Of a stretch of DNA of 64,000 bases, positions 26,436 through 34,627 are shown in pieces (positions within the stretch are counted from its first letter, which is position 1; each line of letters starts with the position of its first letter). Below the pieces are notes generated by a model, which was given only the letters and a program-made list of their open reading frames with translations, was not told where the DNA came from and made no database searches. The position numbers were made by a program, and so were the translations under genes. Source of the stretch: JAXGXJ01 sp963816155 (GTDB lineage Bacteria; Actinomycetota; Thermoleophilia; RBG-16-64-13); the NCBI GenBank assembly GCA_963816155.1, contig CAWFJE010000004.1:1-64000 (forward strand), in the 5' to 3' direction.

Positions 26436-26701
26436 GTTCCTCTGCTCTCACCCAAGGTGTCCTCATCGTGCTCTCGGCAGCTCACGCGATCAAAAGCGAG
26501 GCCGCGCTGCGTCGAGCTGGGATAACGTGCGCGCTTGTCCCCGTGCCCCGCACCTTGAGTTCCCAGTGCGGCGTCTGCCTGCGGGTGGACCCGGCTGATC
26601 GCGAACGCGCCGAAGAGACACTCGCGCAAATGGGAGTGGAGATAACCGCAACGTATGACCTCAGTATGAGCCCGCCACGAGAGGAGACGGCCAATGAATA
26701 G
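26432..26701 (+). CDS. DUF3343 protein (putative Se/S carrier-like)
   Basis: 89 residues, GTG start overlapping the reductase stop as GTGA. The family core is plain: VLIVLSAAHAIKSEAALRRA, GITCALVPVPRTLSSQCGVC and LRVD. The P-x-x-x-S-S-x-C-G-x-x-L-R motif with its conserved Cys is the proposed carrier site. DUF3343 genes are known next to yedF and HgdB-like genes in anaerobes. A role as sulfur or selenium donor to the reductase is inferred from that and from the tight coupling here. Confidence 0.85.
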   Translation: MSSSALTQGVLIVLSAAHAIKSEAALRRAGITCALVPVPRTLSSQCGVCLRVDPADRERAEETLAQMGVEITATYDLSMSPPREETANE

Positions 26702-26715
26702 TCAACCGCCACGCA

Positions 26716-27096
26716 GTGGACTTCAGACGGACCCGGGATGCCAGGGAGACGCACCGCCGCCGCCGACGCGTCGTCACCATCTCCGGCAACGCGATGGGGC
26801 GGGGAGACGATGAACTCGGACAGGTGCTTCTTCGAAGTTACCTGCACACACTGCGCGAGGTCACCCCGAGCCCGGACACGATGGTCTTCTTCAACAGCGG
26901 GGTGATGCTCGCCGCCGAGGGTTCACCAGCACTTGACGATCTCAGGGCGCTTACGGACCAAGGGGTGCAGGTACTCCTCTGCGGCACTTGTGTCGAGCAT
27001 TTCGATCTCAAAGAACGAGTGGCCGTCGGCGAGATATCGAACATGTACGCTATCTCCGAAGCGATGTTCCAGGCCGGCAAGGTGATCAGCTTGTAG
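26716..27096 (+). CDS. YedF-type DsrE-fold domain without its TusA/SirA part
   Basis: From VVTISGNAMGRGDDELGQVL onward it is a standard YedF C-terminal domain: FFNSGVMLAAEGSPALDDLR, GVQVLLCGTCVEHFDLKERV, AVGEISNMYAISEAM. The usual N-terminal TusA-like domain (with its CP motif) is absent. The frame's start GTG 26716 gives an Arg-rich 20-residue lead. ATG 26694, overlapping the DUF3343 stop, opens another frame (MNSQPPRSGLQTDPGCQGDA PPPP), which would join the domain after a shift near 26763. Either form leaves a stand-alone DsrE domain with the conserved CGTC. It is the third gene of the reductase unit. Confidence 0.75.
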   Translation: MDFRRTRDARETHRRRRRVVTISGNAMGRGDDELGQVLLRSYLHTLREVTPSPDTMVFFNSGVMLAAEGSPALDDLRALTDQGVQVLLCGTCVEHFDLKERVAVGEISNMYAISEAMFQAGKVISL

Positions 27097-27150
27097 GTGG
27101 TCCACGGCACTGTCAAACGCCCATAAACTGCGCAACTCAGTCTGCTACTG

Positions 27151-27176
27151 GAACGAACCGGGGTCCCGCCACCTCC
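27151..27176 (+). repeat. dispersed tRNA-like repeat, copy j (left module)
   Basis: GAACGAACCGGGGTCCCGCC then ACCT. Only the left junction is conserved, as in copy h. A weak GCCACTGGAAGCCTGC echo of the middle part follows at about 27252-27268. It is the last copy in the window. Confidence 0.55.
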
Positions 27177-27330
27177 ACCGGCCGACTTGCCTACTCTGCT
27201 GATCCTGGTGAAGCGATGTCAGTTCCGGCTTGGCGCTCCGTTTATACCCCCGCCACTGGAAGCCTGCGCCGCCACTATTATGTGTTACTATGTACCAGTA
27301 GCCAGTAGCACTTAGTAGCTGAGGTGTTCC

Positions 27331-27660
27331 ATGAGCAAGCAGATGACGGAGATGCTCAAGGGCACGCTGGAGGGCATCGTCCTCGCGATCCTGGCCGCGC
27401 AGCCCGCGTACGGATACGAGATTACGGCACGGCTGCGGGAGATGGGCTTCGCCGACATTGCCGAGGGCACCGTCTACGCGCTGCTCGTGAGGATCGAACA
27501 GAGAGGGTTCGTCGGCGTGGAGAAGATCCCCTCCGAGAAAGGGCCGCCGCGCAAGGTGTACTCCCTGAACGCTCGGGGGCGGGAATACCTCGACGAGTTC
27601 TGGAGGACCTGGAGCTTCCTCGCAGAACGGCTGGAACAGCTCTACGAAGGAGGTAGATGA
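27331..27660 (+). CDS. PadR-family transcriptional regulator
   Basis: 109 residues. The winged helix runs MLKGTLEGIVLAILAAQPAY, GYEITARLREMG, the recognition region IAEGTVYALLVRIEQRGFV, and the wing KGPPRKVYSLNARGREYL. The start is ATG 27331 with a GAGG site. Its stop overlaps the DUF1048 start (ATGA). PadR proteins repress neighbouring efflux or membrane genes in response to small molecules or stress. The upstream 60 bp are AT-rich with repeated agtagc/cagtag elements that could be its operator. Confidence 0.92.
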   Translation: MSKQMTEMLKGTLEGIVLAILAAQPAYGYEITARLREMGFADIAEGTVYALLVRIEQRGFVGVEKIPSEKGPPRKVYSLNARGREYLDEFWRTWSFLAERLEQLYEGGR

Positions 27661-28013
27661 CCATGGATATCTCGGAGTTCACCTCAAAGGTGATCGGTGA
27701 CAAGCGGCGCTGGCGGGAGTACAAGGCACGTACCGGGCAGCTTCCCGATAACTACCGCACAGCCGTCGACGCAATCGAGCGGTACCTGATGTACTTTGGG
27801 CCGACAGACGCCGACAGTGCGGTGTCGATGTTCGATGACTTGGCCGATCTGTTCGAGTTGGCCGTGGCGGACGGAACGCCCATCCGCGAGATCGTCGGAG
27901 AGGACCCTGTGGAGTTCGTCGAGGCGTTCCTTCAGAACTACTTGAAGGGCGGCTGGGCCACCCGGGAGCGGGAACGGCTGGCCAGCTCCATCGAGCGCGC
28001 AAGCAATATGTGA
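27657..28013 (+). CDS. DUF1048 family protein
   Basis: 118 residues, ATG overlapping the PadR stop. The pattern is that of DUF1048: KVIGDKRRWREYKARTGQLP, NYRTAVDAIERYLMYFG, a helical MFDDLADLFELAVADGTPIR and VGEDPVEFVEAFLQNY. Such small helical proteins almost always follow a PadR gene and precede an ABC exporter. Here no transporter follows, and the next gene is on the other strand. Function unknown; it probably works with PadR. Confidence 0.85.
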   Translation: MTMDISEFTSKVIGDKRRWREYKARTGQLPDNYRTAVDAIERYLMYFGPTDADSAVSMFDDLADLFELAVADGTPIREIVGEDPVEFVEAFLQNYLKGGWATRERERLASSIERASNM

Positions 28014-28123
28014 ACCACAGGCTGCCCGGCATCCTGATCCTTCTTCACCCTGGTGTTTGAGGTGGCTCACGGCCATCGTGGTAGAGGGCATACGGATCCT
28101 GATTCGCATGTGGGAGGCTGGTG

Positions 28124-29550
28124 CTATGCCGCTCGCATGGCCCACGCGTAGGCGTTCTCAGCGGGCGGTATCGCCCTGTACTCGGGCTTCGCTTCGATCA
28201 TCTGCCGCAGCGCGTCGAACCAGTCGCGGAGTGCTTTCGCCTCGGGAGTCGCGGACAGGCTCTCGTCCTCCCAGGAGATGGTCTTCTCCATTCCCCCCGC
28301 CCGGATGCTGAGGAGGTATGTGTTGTGCGGGCTCACCATGGTACTCGTCCCGGTGGTCGCCTCCGCCTCGAGTTGGGGGCGAAAGACGGACGGGTAGTCA
28401 AGGATCCCCATATCCTTGAGGCTTCGATAGAGGGTGGCAAGCTCTTCGCGGGTGAGGCGAAGCTCGGCCGTCGGATTGGGCTTGCTCATGCTGACGATAT
28501 CCTTCGTGAACGTGCCGGCAGCCGTGTCCAACTTGTTCTTCGCCTGTACGCCATACGCAGCGAGCAGCGTGAAGTCGGGCGGCATCTCCTCGGACAAACC
28601 GGGCGCGCGCGTCATCCCGCGTAACAGCGCGGTCCATGGAGCGAAGTCCATGGAGGGTACTTTCACTTCGTCAACCTCGGGGCGCCCCTGTAGGTTCTTG
28701 GCGAACTCATTCGCCTGCGCCGGGTCATCGAGCCAGACGAGTATGGAGGCGGGCACCGGGTCGGGCTCGAGGTTCTCGAGGATCTCAGGGTTGTCCTTCC
28801 ATTCCCTCTGCAGGCGCTGGAAGGCCTCTTCCTTCGTCACCAACTCGACATACTGGACCTCGGACATCTCGTGGACCTCTGGTAGAGGGGCCAGGCATCA
28901 TCCGTGGAATCACGCAGGTACACGTGCAGATCGGGACGGAACGCGGCTCCTTCGAGGTCGTCAAGCACCTGCCCAGGATCGGTGGGCAGATCACTCCCTT
29001 CCGGCACCTGCCAGTCGAAGATGAGCGTGTCGTCAAGGAGGCCTCGGCGGATGCGCTCCACCTCTTCTACCAGCGCGGCCTTCTCGGGGCTGAGCACGGG
29101 GGGGATGGTGGGTTGGCGGTCGATGCCCAGGGAGTGAAGGTGGTCTCTCACAGATTCGGGGATCTCCATGAGGGTACCGTCGGCGTTTACAAAGCGGCCG
29201 TCACGCCAGAAGAACTCGCGGCCGGTCTCGGTTATGAAGTGCCCGTCACCTAGGTACCTCCACCATTCCACGCTCCCGTCCACGATGGGTCGCGGGATAC
29301 CGTCATACTCTGGCGTGCCCGGACCACCGTTGTCCGAGCCGGTGAATACGGTGGTATCGGAGGAAGTCGTAGCAGCAGGGGGTTCGGCAGAGTTGGTGGT
29401 CGAGGGAGCGGAGGTGGCGGAGGAGGCAGGGGGCGCGGTGGACTCGTCCAGGATCTGGAGCGACTGCCCGCACCCGGCGATGAACCACACGAACGATAGA
29501 CACCCGGTCAGGGTCAAGAGTGATACCAGCAAGCAGCGTCGCCGACTCAT
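28124..29550 (-). pseudogene. lipoprotein with FtsX-type extracellular domain, split by a frameshift
   Basis: The first frame (from ATG 29550) has a lipobox FIAGC, a Ser/Thr-rich linker, a WWRYLGDGHFITETGREFFW region, and then FRPDLHVYLRDSTDDA, which is how FtsX extracellular domains begin. One base away, at about 28880-28900, the second frame takes over with PEVHEMSEVQYVELVTKEEA and FQRLQREWKDNPEILENL, followed by PVPASILVWLDD. This is the body of the same domain (the cell-division FtsX pattern VxxVxFVSKEEAL, NPxPAS). About 180 residues of unrecognised sequence follow. No membrane helices of FtsX are present, so the intact protein would be an anchored solo ECD. The two frames are otherwise annotated as separate overlapping genes. 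Confidence 0.65.
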
Positions 29551-29720
29551 TGCCCGCCCCATCGGTTGGAAATCCCGTGGTCACCGCGTCGCGTAACGCA
29601 ACCATCTTATCGACTACGGGGCCTCCATGTAGGTTCCATGGGGCCGGGGGCAACGCTCGAGTGCTGGAAGACTCGCTGGTATGATGGCCGGACAAGGTTC
29701 CCTACCAGGAGGTCCATGCC

Positions 29721-30746
29721 ATGAGACTCCGCAGCATCCTGCCTCTGTTGGTCGTCGCCCTGCTTCTCATCCCTCTGACCGCCTGCGGCGAGGGGACGGC
29801 GGACTCTCAGACCGAGGGAGCGGCTGTGGAGACAACAGCGGCGGCTGTAGATACGACTTCGACGACCGCCCAGGGCACCAATGATCTTGAGTCTTACAGC
29901 GCACAGATGAAGGACTGGTACGCAGAATACGAGGGCCCGTTGGAGGCCGGAGCGATGGCTCTGTTTGCGATTGCGGACCCACTCACGGCGACGGAGGAGC
30001 AGGTCCAAACCCTGAAGGACTTCGGGAGCCTCCTGGTCGACGACATGGCGGGGGATCTGGAAAGGATTCAGCCGCCGGCCGATCTGGCGTCTGCCCATGC
30101 CGCATACCTGGGGGTGCTCAAGGGCATGGGGCAGGGCCTGGTTGAACTGGCCGGGGCAGTTGGAGAGAAGGACATGTCCGCCATCGCGGCTGCTACCGAC
30201 GCAATGGGAGCTTTGATCACGGAAGGGGAGTCTTCGCGGCAGGTCTTGGAGGAGGCGCTTGGCTTCTCACTCGGTAGCGACGATACCACTGAGACTACGG
30301 TGGGAGGGTCCGGCCCGGGCACAAGGGAGAGTCCGATTCCGATCGGACAGGAAGCAACGGTCGGTGACTGGAAGATGAAGGTTGCGAGCGCGAACCTGGA
30401 CGCCACCGAAGTGATCGTGAGCGAGAACGAGTTCAACGACCCGCCGCAAACCGGCAGTCAATATGTGCTCGTCACCATCGACGCCACCTACGTAGGGAGC
30501 GACTCCGGCACGTTCTGGATGGACATGACCTACGGATTTGTTGGAAGCAAGGGGAACACCTTTGGTTCTCCGGAGGGGTTCGCATCTCCGCCCAACCCCA
30601 TAAGCGATGCCGGCGAAGCCTTTCCTGGGGCATCGATCTCGGGCGAAATCGTCTTTGAGGTGCCCTCTGACCAGGTGGTGGGTGGGACTCTCAGCATGGA
30701 GGAGTTCTCGTTCGACAGCCAGAAGGTGTTCTTCGCCGTGGAGTAG
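29721..30746 (+). CDS. lipoprotein with C-terminal DUF4352 domain
   Basis: 341 residues, AGGAGG site 7-8 bases before ATG. Signal peptide with lipobox LTAC (residue 22 Cys), Thr-rich linker, then a helical middle (about 55-195). The C-terminal Ig-like DUF4352 domain begins IPIGQEATVGDWKMKVASAN and continues with GSQYVLVTIDATYVGSDSGT and FEVPSDQVVGGTLSM. DUF4352 proteins are surface lipoproteins of unknown role common in Gram-positives. It is the first plus-strand gene after the DUF1048 pair, and a short intergenic stretch separates it from the FMN protein. Confidence 0.85.
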   Translation: MRLRSILPLLVVALLLIPLTACGEGTADSQTEGAAVETTAAAVDTTSTTAQGTNDLESYSAQMKDWYAEYEGPLEAGAMALFAIADPLTATEEQVQTLKDFGSLLVDDMAGDLERIQPPADLASAHAAYLGVLKGMGQGLVELAGAVGEKDMSAIAAATDAMGALITEGESSRQVLEEALGFSLGSDDTTETTVGGSGPGTRESPIPIGQEATVGDWKMKVASANLDATEVIVSENEFNDPPQTGSQYVLVTIDATYVGSDSGTFWMDMTYGFVGSKGNTFGSPEGFASPPNPISDAGEAFPGASISGEIVFEVPSDQVVGGTLSMEEFSFDSQKVFFAVE

Positions 30747-30858
30747 AGGGGAGTAGCCACGGGCAGGATGAGCGCGAGACGCGGTGTTTCTCTTGGGTTC
30801 CAGGCGGGAACAACGAACAACGCACCTGTGCTGAGTGCACCCCTGTTTGGAGGAACCC

Positions 30859-31269
30859 ATGACGTTGCTCGACGGTGCCTGCCGTGAAGTTCTTGAAGCG
30901 ACCGAGTTTGTAGCCATGGTCACCGCCGGCCCCGAAGGGCCCCATATTACGGCGACCTGGGGCGACTATGTCCGCCAGCTGGGGTTCGAAGGCAATCGCC
31001 TGGTGATTCCGGCGGGCTACTATCACCAGATGGAGACGAACCTGGAGAGCAGCCCGGAGATCCAGCTTCTGGTGGCCTCGCGCCAGGTTGAGGGGAAGCT
31101 CGGACCCGGACAGGGGTTCACCTTGAAGGGAACCGGCACAATCGTTGCTTCTGGGGACGACGTGGATCGCGTGAAGACTCACTTCCCCTGGGCCCGTGCG
31201 GCGCTGGTCGTCGACATCGCTGGAGGTCGTCTCGCATCTCTGAGGCCGCGGCCCATGTCATCGCCCTGA
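30859..31269 (+). CDS. pyridoxamine-5'-phosphate-oxidase-like FMN-binding protein
   Basis: ATG 30859 follows TTTGGAGGAACCC. The split-barrel fold is seen in EFVAMVTAGPEGPHITATWG, VIPAGYYHQMETNLESSPEI, QLLVASRQVEGKLGPGQGFT and LKGTGTIVASG. The called frame ends in an Arg/Ser-rich tail. A shift of one base near 31220 would give the more usual ending LEVVSHL with a stop at 31241-31243. Members bind FMN or F420 and reduce small substrates or bind haem. The neighbouring gene overlaps its end in a third frame. Confidence 0.72.
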   Translation: MTLLDGACREVLEATEFVAMVTAGPEGPHITATWGDYVRQLGFEGNRLVIPAGYYHQMETNLESSPEIQLLVASRQVEGKLGPGQGFTLKGTGTIVASGDDVDRVKTHFPWARAALVVDIAGGRLASLRPRPMSSP

Positions 31270-31799
31270 TCGATCTGCCCGATCTTCGCTGGCAGGCGAG
31301 GCTTAGCGGTGGCGCGTCAGCCGACGACCTGACCACCGTCATCGAGCGACTGGAAGCCGGCCTGGCGGAGTTGGATGCCGCGCCCGAGGAGCGGCTTGCG
31401 TTCGGCGTGGTCTACGTGTACTCGCCGCGTGGGGCGGAGGGGCCTCCCGACGCGGAGCGGGCGAGTCCGGCTGAGCGCGTGGTCTTCAAGCGACAAGCGG
31501 CCGGGGCCAACCGGGCCTGCTGGAGTTGCGGCAAGGCGTGCACGCACTGCCAGGAGGGCACCAAGGGCTGGGGCGGGCTGGGCCACGACAATCCGATCCA
31601 TGGCGATCTTCTTGAACTCGCCCGTGAGGACGAGTACGACTGGGCCGTCGTCGTCTCCACCGACCTGCTGCTCATCCCGGTGATCCGGTATCTCCAGTCA
31701 CACGGCCGGAAGATCATCCACGGCTGCTTCCCTCCGGTCGCGATGGACCTCACCGCCGAATGCTGGGCTTCCATCGATCTCAGTGCGCAGAGGAACTGA
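31254..31799 (+). CDS. NYN/PIN-like domain protein, start unresolved
   Basis: In-frame sequence from about 31254 (HVIALIDLPDLRWQARLSGG) leads into LAFGVVYVYSPRGAE, a Cys-rich stretch (CWSCGKACTHC) and EYDWAVVVSTDLLLIPVIRY, LQSHGRKIIHG. The alternation of hydrophobic strands with D/SxD positions suggests an NYN-type nuclease fold. No start codon exists in this frame before 31371, and the preceding gene also looks shifted, so the junction is probably damaged. Family call is tentative. Confidence 0.4.
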   Translation, partial: HVIALIDLPDLRWQARLSGGASADDLTTVIERLEAGLAELDAAPEERLAFGVVYVYSPRGAEGPPDAERASPAERVVFKRQAAGANRACWSCGKACTHCQEGTKGWGGLGHDNPIHGDLLELAREDEYDWAVVVSTDLLLIPVIRYLQSHGRKIIHGCFPPVAMDLTAECWASIDLSAQRN

Positions 31800-31832
31800 T
31801 ATGGTTAACCCGTTAGACCAAAGGAGGCCATC

Positions 31833-32825
31833 ATGATCAGAGCGAACTATGAATCGGACGCGGGAAAACGTCAGGAGATCCCGCCGGAAGAGCTGGGGAC
31901 CATCCCCCACATGCCGTTTGAGGAGTACTCGGAGAAGCTCAAGCATTGCTTCATGATGAAGCGGGAGAACGGCATCCTCGAGGCGAGACTTCACACCAAC
32001 GGCGACAGCTTGCAGTGGGGAGCTCCGGCGCACCAGGGGCTTCACTACTTCTTCGACTGGGTGGGCCGAGATCCGGACAACGAGGTCGTGATCCTGGGTG
32101 GGACGGGCAAGGACTTCATGAAGGGCATAGGCCGGGTCGACAAAGAGGGGAACTGGCAACCTGCCATCGAGTTCGCATCGTCTCCGGACGTCGCCTACAG
32201 GATGTACGACTATCAGTACTATGACGGTGTGAATGACATAGAGGGTCAGGTCTTCGACGTCGAGGTCCCCACGATCGGAATCTGGAACGGCGCTGCCTTC
32301 CACACCGACCTAGTGCTGTTCAGCGACATCACCCTTTGCACCGAGGACGCTTGGACCACGGAGATGCATTTCCGCGTGAACATGGTCCCTGGCGACGGCG
32401 TTCAGATCGCTTGGCGGGAGCTCATGGGTCGCAAGAGATACGCCTACGCCGAGCTGACCGGCGAGATCATCACCGCGCGCAAGGCTCTTGCCCTCGGTCT
32501 GGTGAACGAGATCTGCCCCGACGTGGAGTCCTGCTACAAGCGTGCGTGGGAGATAGCGGAGCTCATCATGCGCACGGGCACGCGGGTCACCCGACGTATC
32601 ACCACCCAGCAACTGCGCAAGCCCTGGAAGGAAGATATCGCCAACGAGGTGCGCAACTCCTTCGCAACGGAGATGTACGTGACCGCCACCGAGCATTCTC
32701 CCCACGAGATCAACTACTGGAATTGGGCTCACGAGGAAGCGGCACTCGTCATGGAAGCCGAGAAGAAGGGCAAGGTCATCCGTCCCCGGGTCGACGGAGG
32801 CCAGGAGGAAGACGAGATCAAGTAG
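31833..32825 (+). CDS. enoyl-CoA hydratase/isomerase (crotonase) family protein
   Basis: 330 residues, AAAGGAGGCCATC before ATG. The crotonase core starts near residue 40: NGILEARLHTNGDSLQWGAP, VVILGGTGKDFMKGIG, the oxyanion-hole segment PTIGIWNGAAFHTDLVLFSD, and MVPGDGVQIAWRELMGRKRY. The C-terminal helix AYAELTGEIITARKALALGL VNEI is typical. The sequence resembles the 6-oxocamphor-hydrolase and retro-Claisenase branch more than fatty-acid hydratases. It lacks the usual E-x-x-x-G acid pair, so a C-C bond hydrolase role is possible. A hairpin terminator follows 55 bp after the stop. Confidence 0.85.
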   Translation: MIRANYESDAGKRQEIPPEELGTIPHMPFEEYSEKLKHCFMMKRENGILEARLHTNGDSLQWGAPAHQGLHYFFDWVGRDPDNEVVILGGTGKDFMKGIGRVDKEGNWQPAIEFASSPDVAYRMYDYQYYDGVNDIEGQVFDVEVPTIGIWNGAAFHTDLVLFSDITLCTEDAWTTEMHFRVNMVPGDGVQIAWRELMGRKRYAYAELTGEIITARKALALGLVNEICPDVESCYKRAWEIAELIMRTGTRVTRRITTQQLRKPWKEDIANEVRNSFATEMYVTATEHSPHEINYWNWAHEEAALVMEAEKKGKVIRPRVDGGQEEDEIK

Positions 32826-32879
32826 GTCAGATCGTCTCCGCGCGCATCGAGACGCGCCCAGAGACGCCGTGTCTACCCG

Positions 32880-32914
32880 CCGGCCCCCGAGGGAACTCCC
32901 TCGGGGGCCGGTTT
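32880..32914 (+). terminator. intrinsic-type terminator after the crotonase gene
   Basis: A 14-bp perfect stem CCGGCCCCCGAGGG / CCCTCGGGGGCCGG with AACT loop, followed by TTT. It lies 55 bp after the stop codon. Confidence 0.8.
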
Positions 32915-34025
32915 GCCAGGTATCGCGAACTCAGAAGCGAGCGAACAGATCGAGATTGGCCATGCTCGCTCGGTACCGACCATCCTCGTCGCCTGGAAGG
33001 TTCGCCGGGCCTCAAGGCCTGGTGGAACCGTCACGGAACGAAGGACCTAGCACCCACTACCTAGACGCGTTTCGGGAGGTGATCCCCTAATCTCGAGGTT
33101 CTCAGCAATGCCCAGCCGGACGCCAGTTCCGTGATGGGAGTCGGAATGCACAGACCACACGCGGGCACGACCTCGTGGGTCGTGGACTGGTGGGGCGCGG
33201 ATGCTCTTATCCTCCAAGCCAAGCCTGCCCCACTGGGCGATTGCAAGCAAGACTAGACTCTCCTTGCTCGGCGCGATCTTGTACAGCGCGATCGCGGAGC
33301 AGTGCAACTGCGGGCCATCTCAGGCGCTTGACCTCTGAGACCCCCGGGTCGCGATCATTCACGTGGCGCTGTCCAGCAAGTACTCGCGGCGTTTATCGTC
33401 TACTGGTCGACGCCAGGGGGTCCCGGCCGGCGCTCGCGTCAATGGTGCCCAGGCGGAGTGCCACTTGTACGCCCTGTGGAGGAATCAGTCCGCTCCAGGT
33501 GACCAATGAACACGGTTACCACGGCCGCCGCGCCAGCGACGGCGTGGTGTTCGTTGTGGCCCGCAGCGAGAGGAGGCGGCAACGTACAACGAGCGGATGT
33601 TCTTTCCCACCAGGGGACGCATCAGACAAACGGTGGCCCGGAGACGCCGGGCGGGGCTCTGCTGCAAGGGGATGATGTGGAGCCGCTGGTGGGGGCCTCT
33701 CTGCCAGCTCCTGATTTACGAGAGGTCAACGACTGCCGCGCATGACCCCTCCCGGAGACGCATGTAAACGCCCTGATCAGTGGCTATCGAAGCTCGACCG
33801 TTTGGGCCGGGGGCGTGCTCATGGTGCCGAGTTGCGTCCGCAATTGGTTGAAATAGGCGATCGACCGCCCGGCCCAAAGCGGAAACGGCCCTTCGGCGTA
33901 TTCATCTCTCCCAGAAGGGGCTTCCCTAGAGCCGTCCTGCCGGATCCGTGGAGGTCGAGCATGTCGGCACCTGGTTGCCGCGAATGATGGCCGTGGCGAG
34001 GAACGCGCCGTCGCGATGCAACAGA

Positions 34026-34056
34026 GTACGGCGGGATGCAAGGCATCCCGCCGTAC
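34026..34056 (-). terminator. hairpin terminator of the cupin gene
   Basis: A perfect 14-bp stem GTACGGCGGGATGC / GCATCCCGCCGTAC around AAG, 50 bp past the cupin stop. No T-run is seen on either side. Confidence 0.7.
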
Positions 34057-34105
34057 AGAAGGGCCGAAGCATCCCAGGCCGGAGCTCGGGGGTCACTGCT
34101 TCAGA

Positions 34106-34453
34106 TCACGCGTTGGGGTTGCGCAGCGCGACGAGCATCTGGGCGCTGGTGGTGCCGGTGTTAGTGACGCACTTGTTGGTGCCGGGGCCGCAGTGGAAGC
34201 TGTCGCCGGCCGTGAGGACCGTCTCGCCATCTTCGGTCTTGAGGGTCATCTCGCCCTCGACGATGTAGTAGATGGACTCCATCGCGTTGTTGGCGAAGTC
34301 GGTGCGGCCGCCGGGGAGGAAATGGGTCAGGCCCATGATGATGGCGCCGTCATTGACATCCTGAGGGTCGTGCAGGCGGGTGGTGCGGCAGTCGTAGTGG
34401 CCCGGAGCCTCATAGATGTAGGACTCGTCGATGTGGGTGATCTTGTAGCTCAC
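34106..34453 (-). CDS. single-domain cupin protein
   Basis: 115 residues, GTG start with AAGGAAG 8 bases upstream. Cupin motif 1 is diverged: the first His pair is replaced in FLPGGRTDFANNAMESIYYI, with a Glu retained in VEGEMTL. Motif 2 is AGDSFHCGPGTNKCVTNTGT, with H and Cys/Asn in metal-ligand places. The metal site is therefore atypical and the enzyme activity, if any, unknown. Small cupins of this type act as isomerases, sugar-phosphate or ligand-sensing proteins. Monocistronic, with its own terminator. Confidence 0.82.
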   Translation of the reverse strand: MSYKITHIDESYIYEAPGHYDCRTTRLHDPQDVNDGAIIMGLTHFLPGGRTDFANNAMESIYYIVEGEMTLKTEDGETVLTAGDSFHCGPGTNKCVTNTGTTSAQMLVALRNPNA

Positions 34454-34627
34454 TGCAATACTTCCTTTCGCATTGTCCAGGGACGTCGTACCGTATGTTT
34501 GTGCAGATATGCTACCACCCTGCGTGAAGAAATCCGCTGCTCGACTCTCCGGGACGATCGCCTCGAAGCGGCATCGGCCGAGGTTGACCTGGAGGTTCCT
34601 AGACGGTGGCGATCAGGGTCGGCCTTC

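Larger units (their letters stand above)
32826..34105. other. 1.3-kb stretch without a supported gene
   Basis: Apart from the terminators at both ends I see no gene. Frames on both strands are short, Arg/Pro-rich and lack ribosome sites. Faint protein-like pieces on the minus strand (33065-33280 and 33790-33950) could be relics, but I cannot name them. The dispersed repeat of the first 27 kb is absent here. Confidence 0.45.

Noticed and set aside
7348..27176. Integron attC sites
   Set aside because: The repeats lack the RYYYAAC / GTTRRRY core pair and an overall palindrome, and no integron integrase is present, although same-orientation spacing between unrelated genes is reminiscent.
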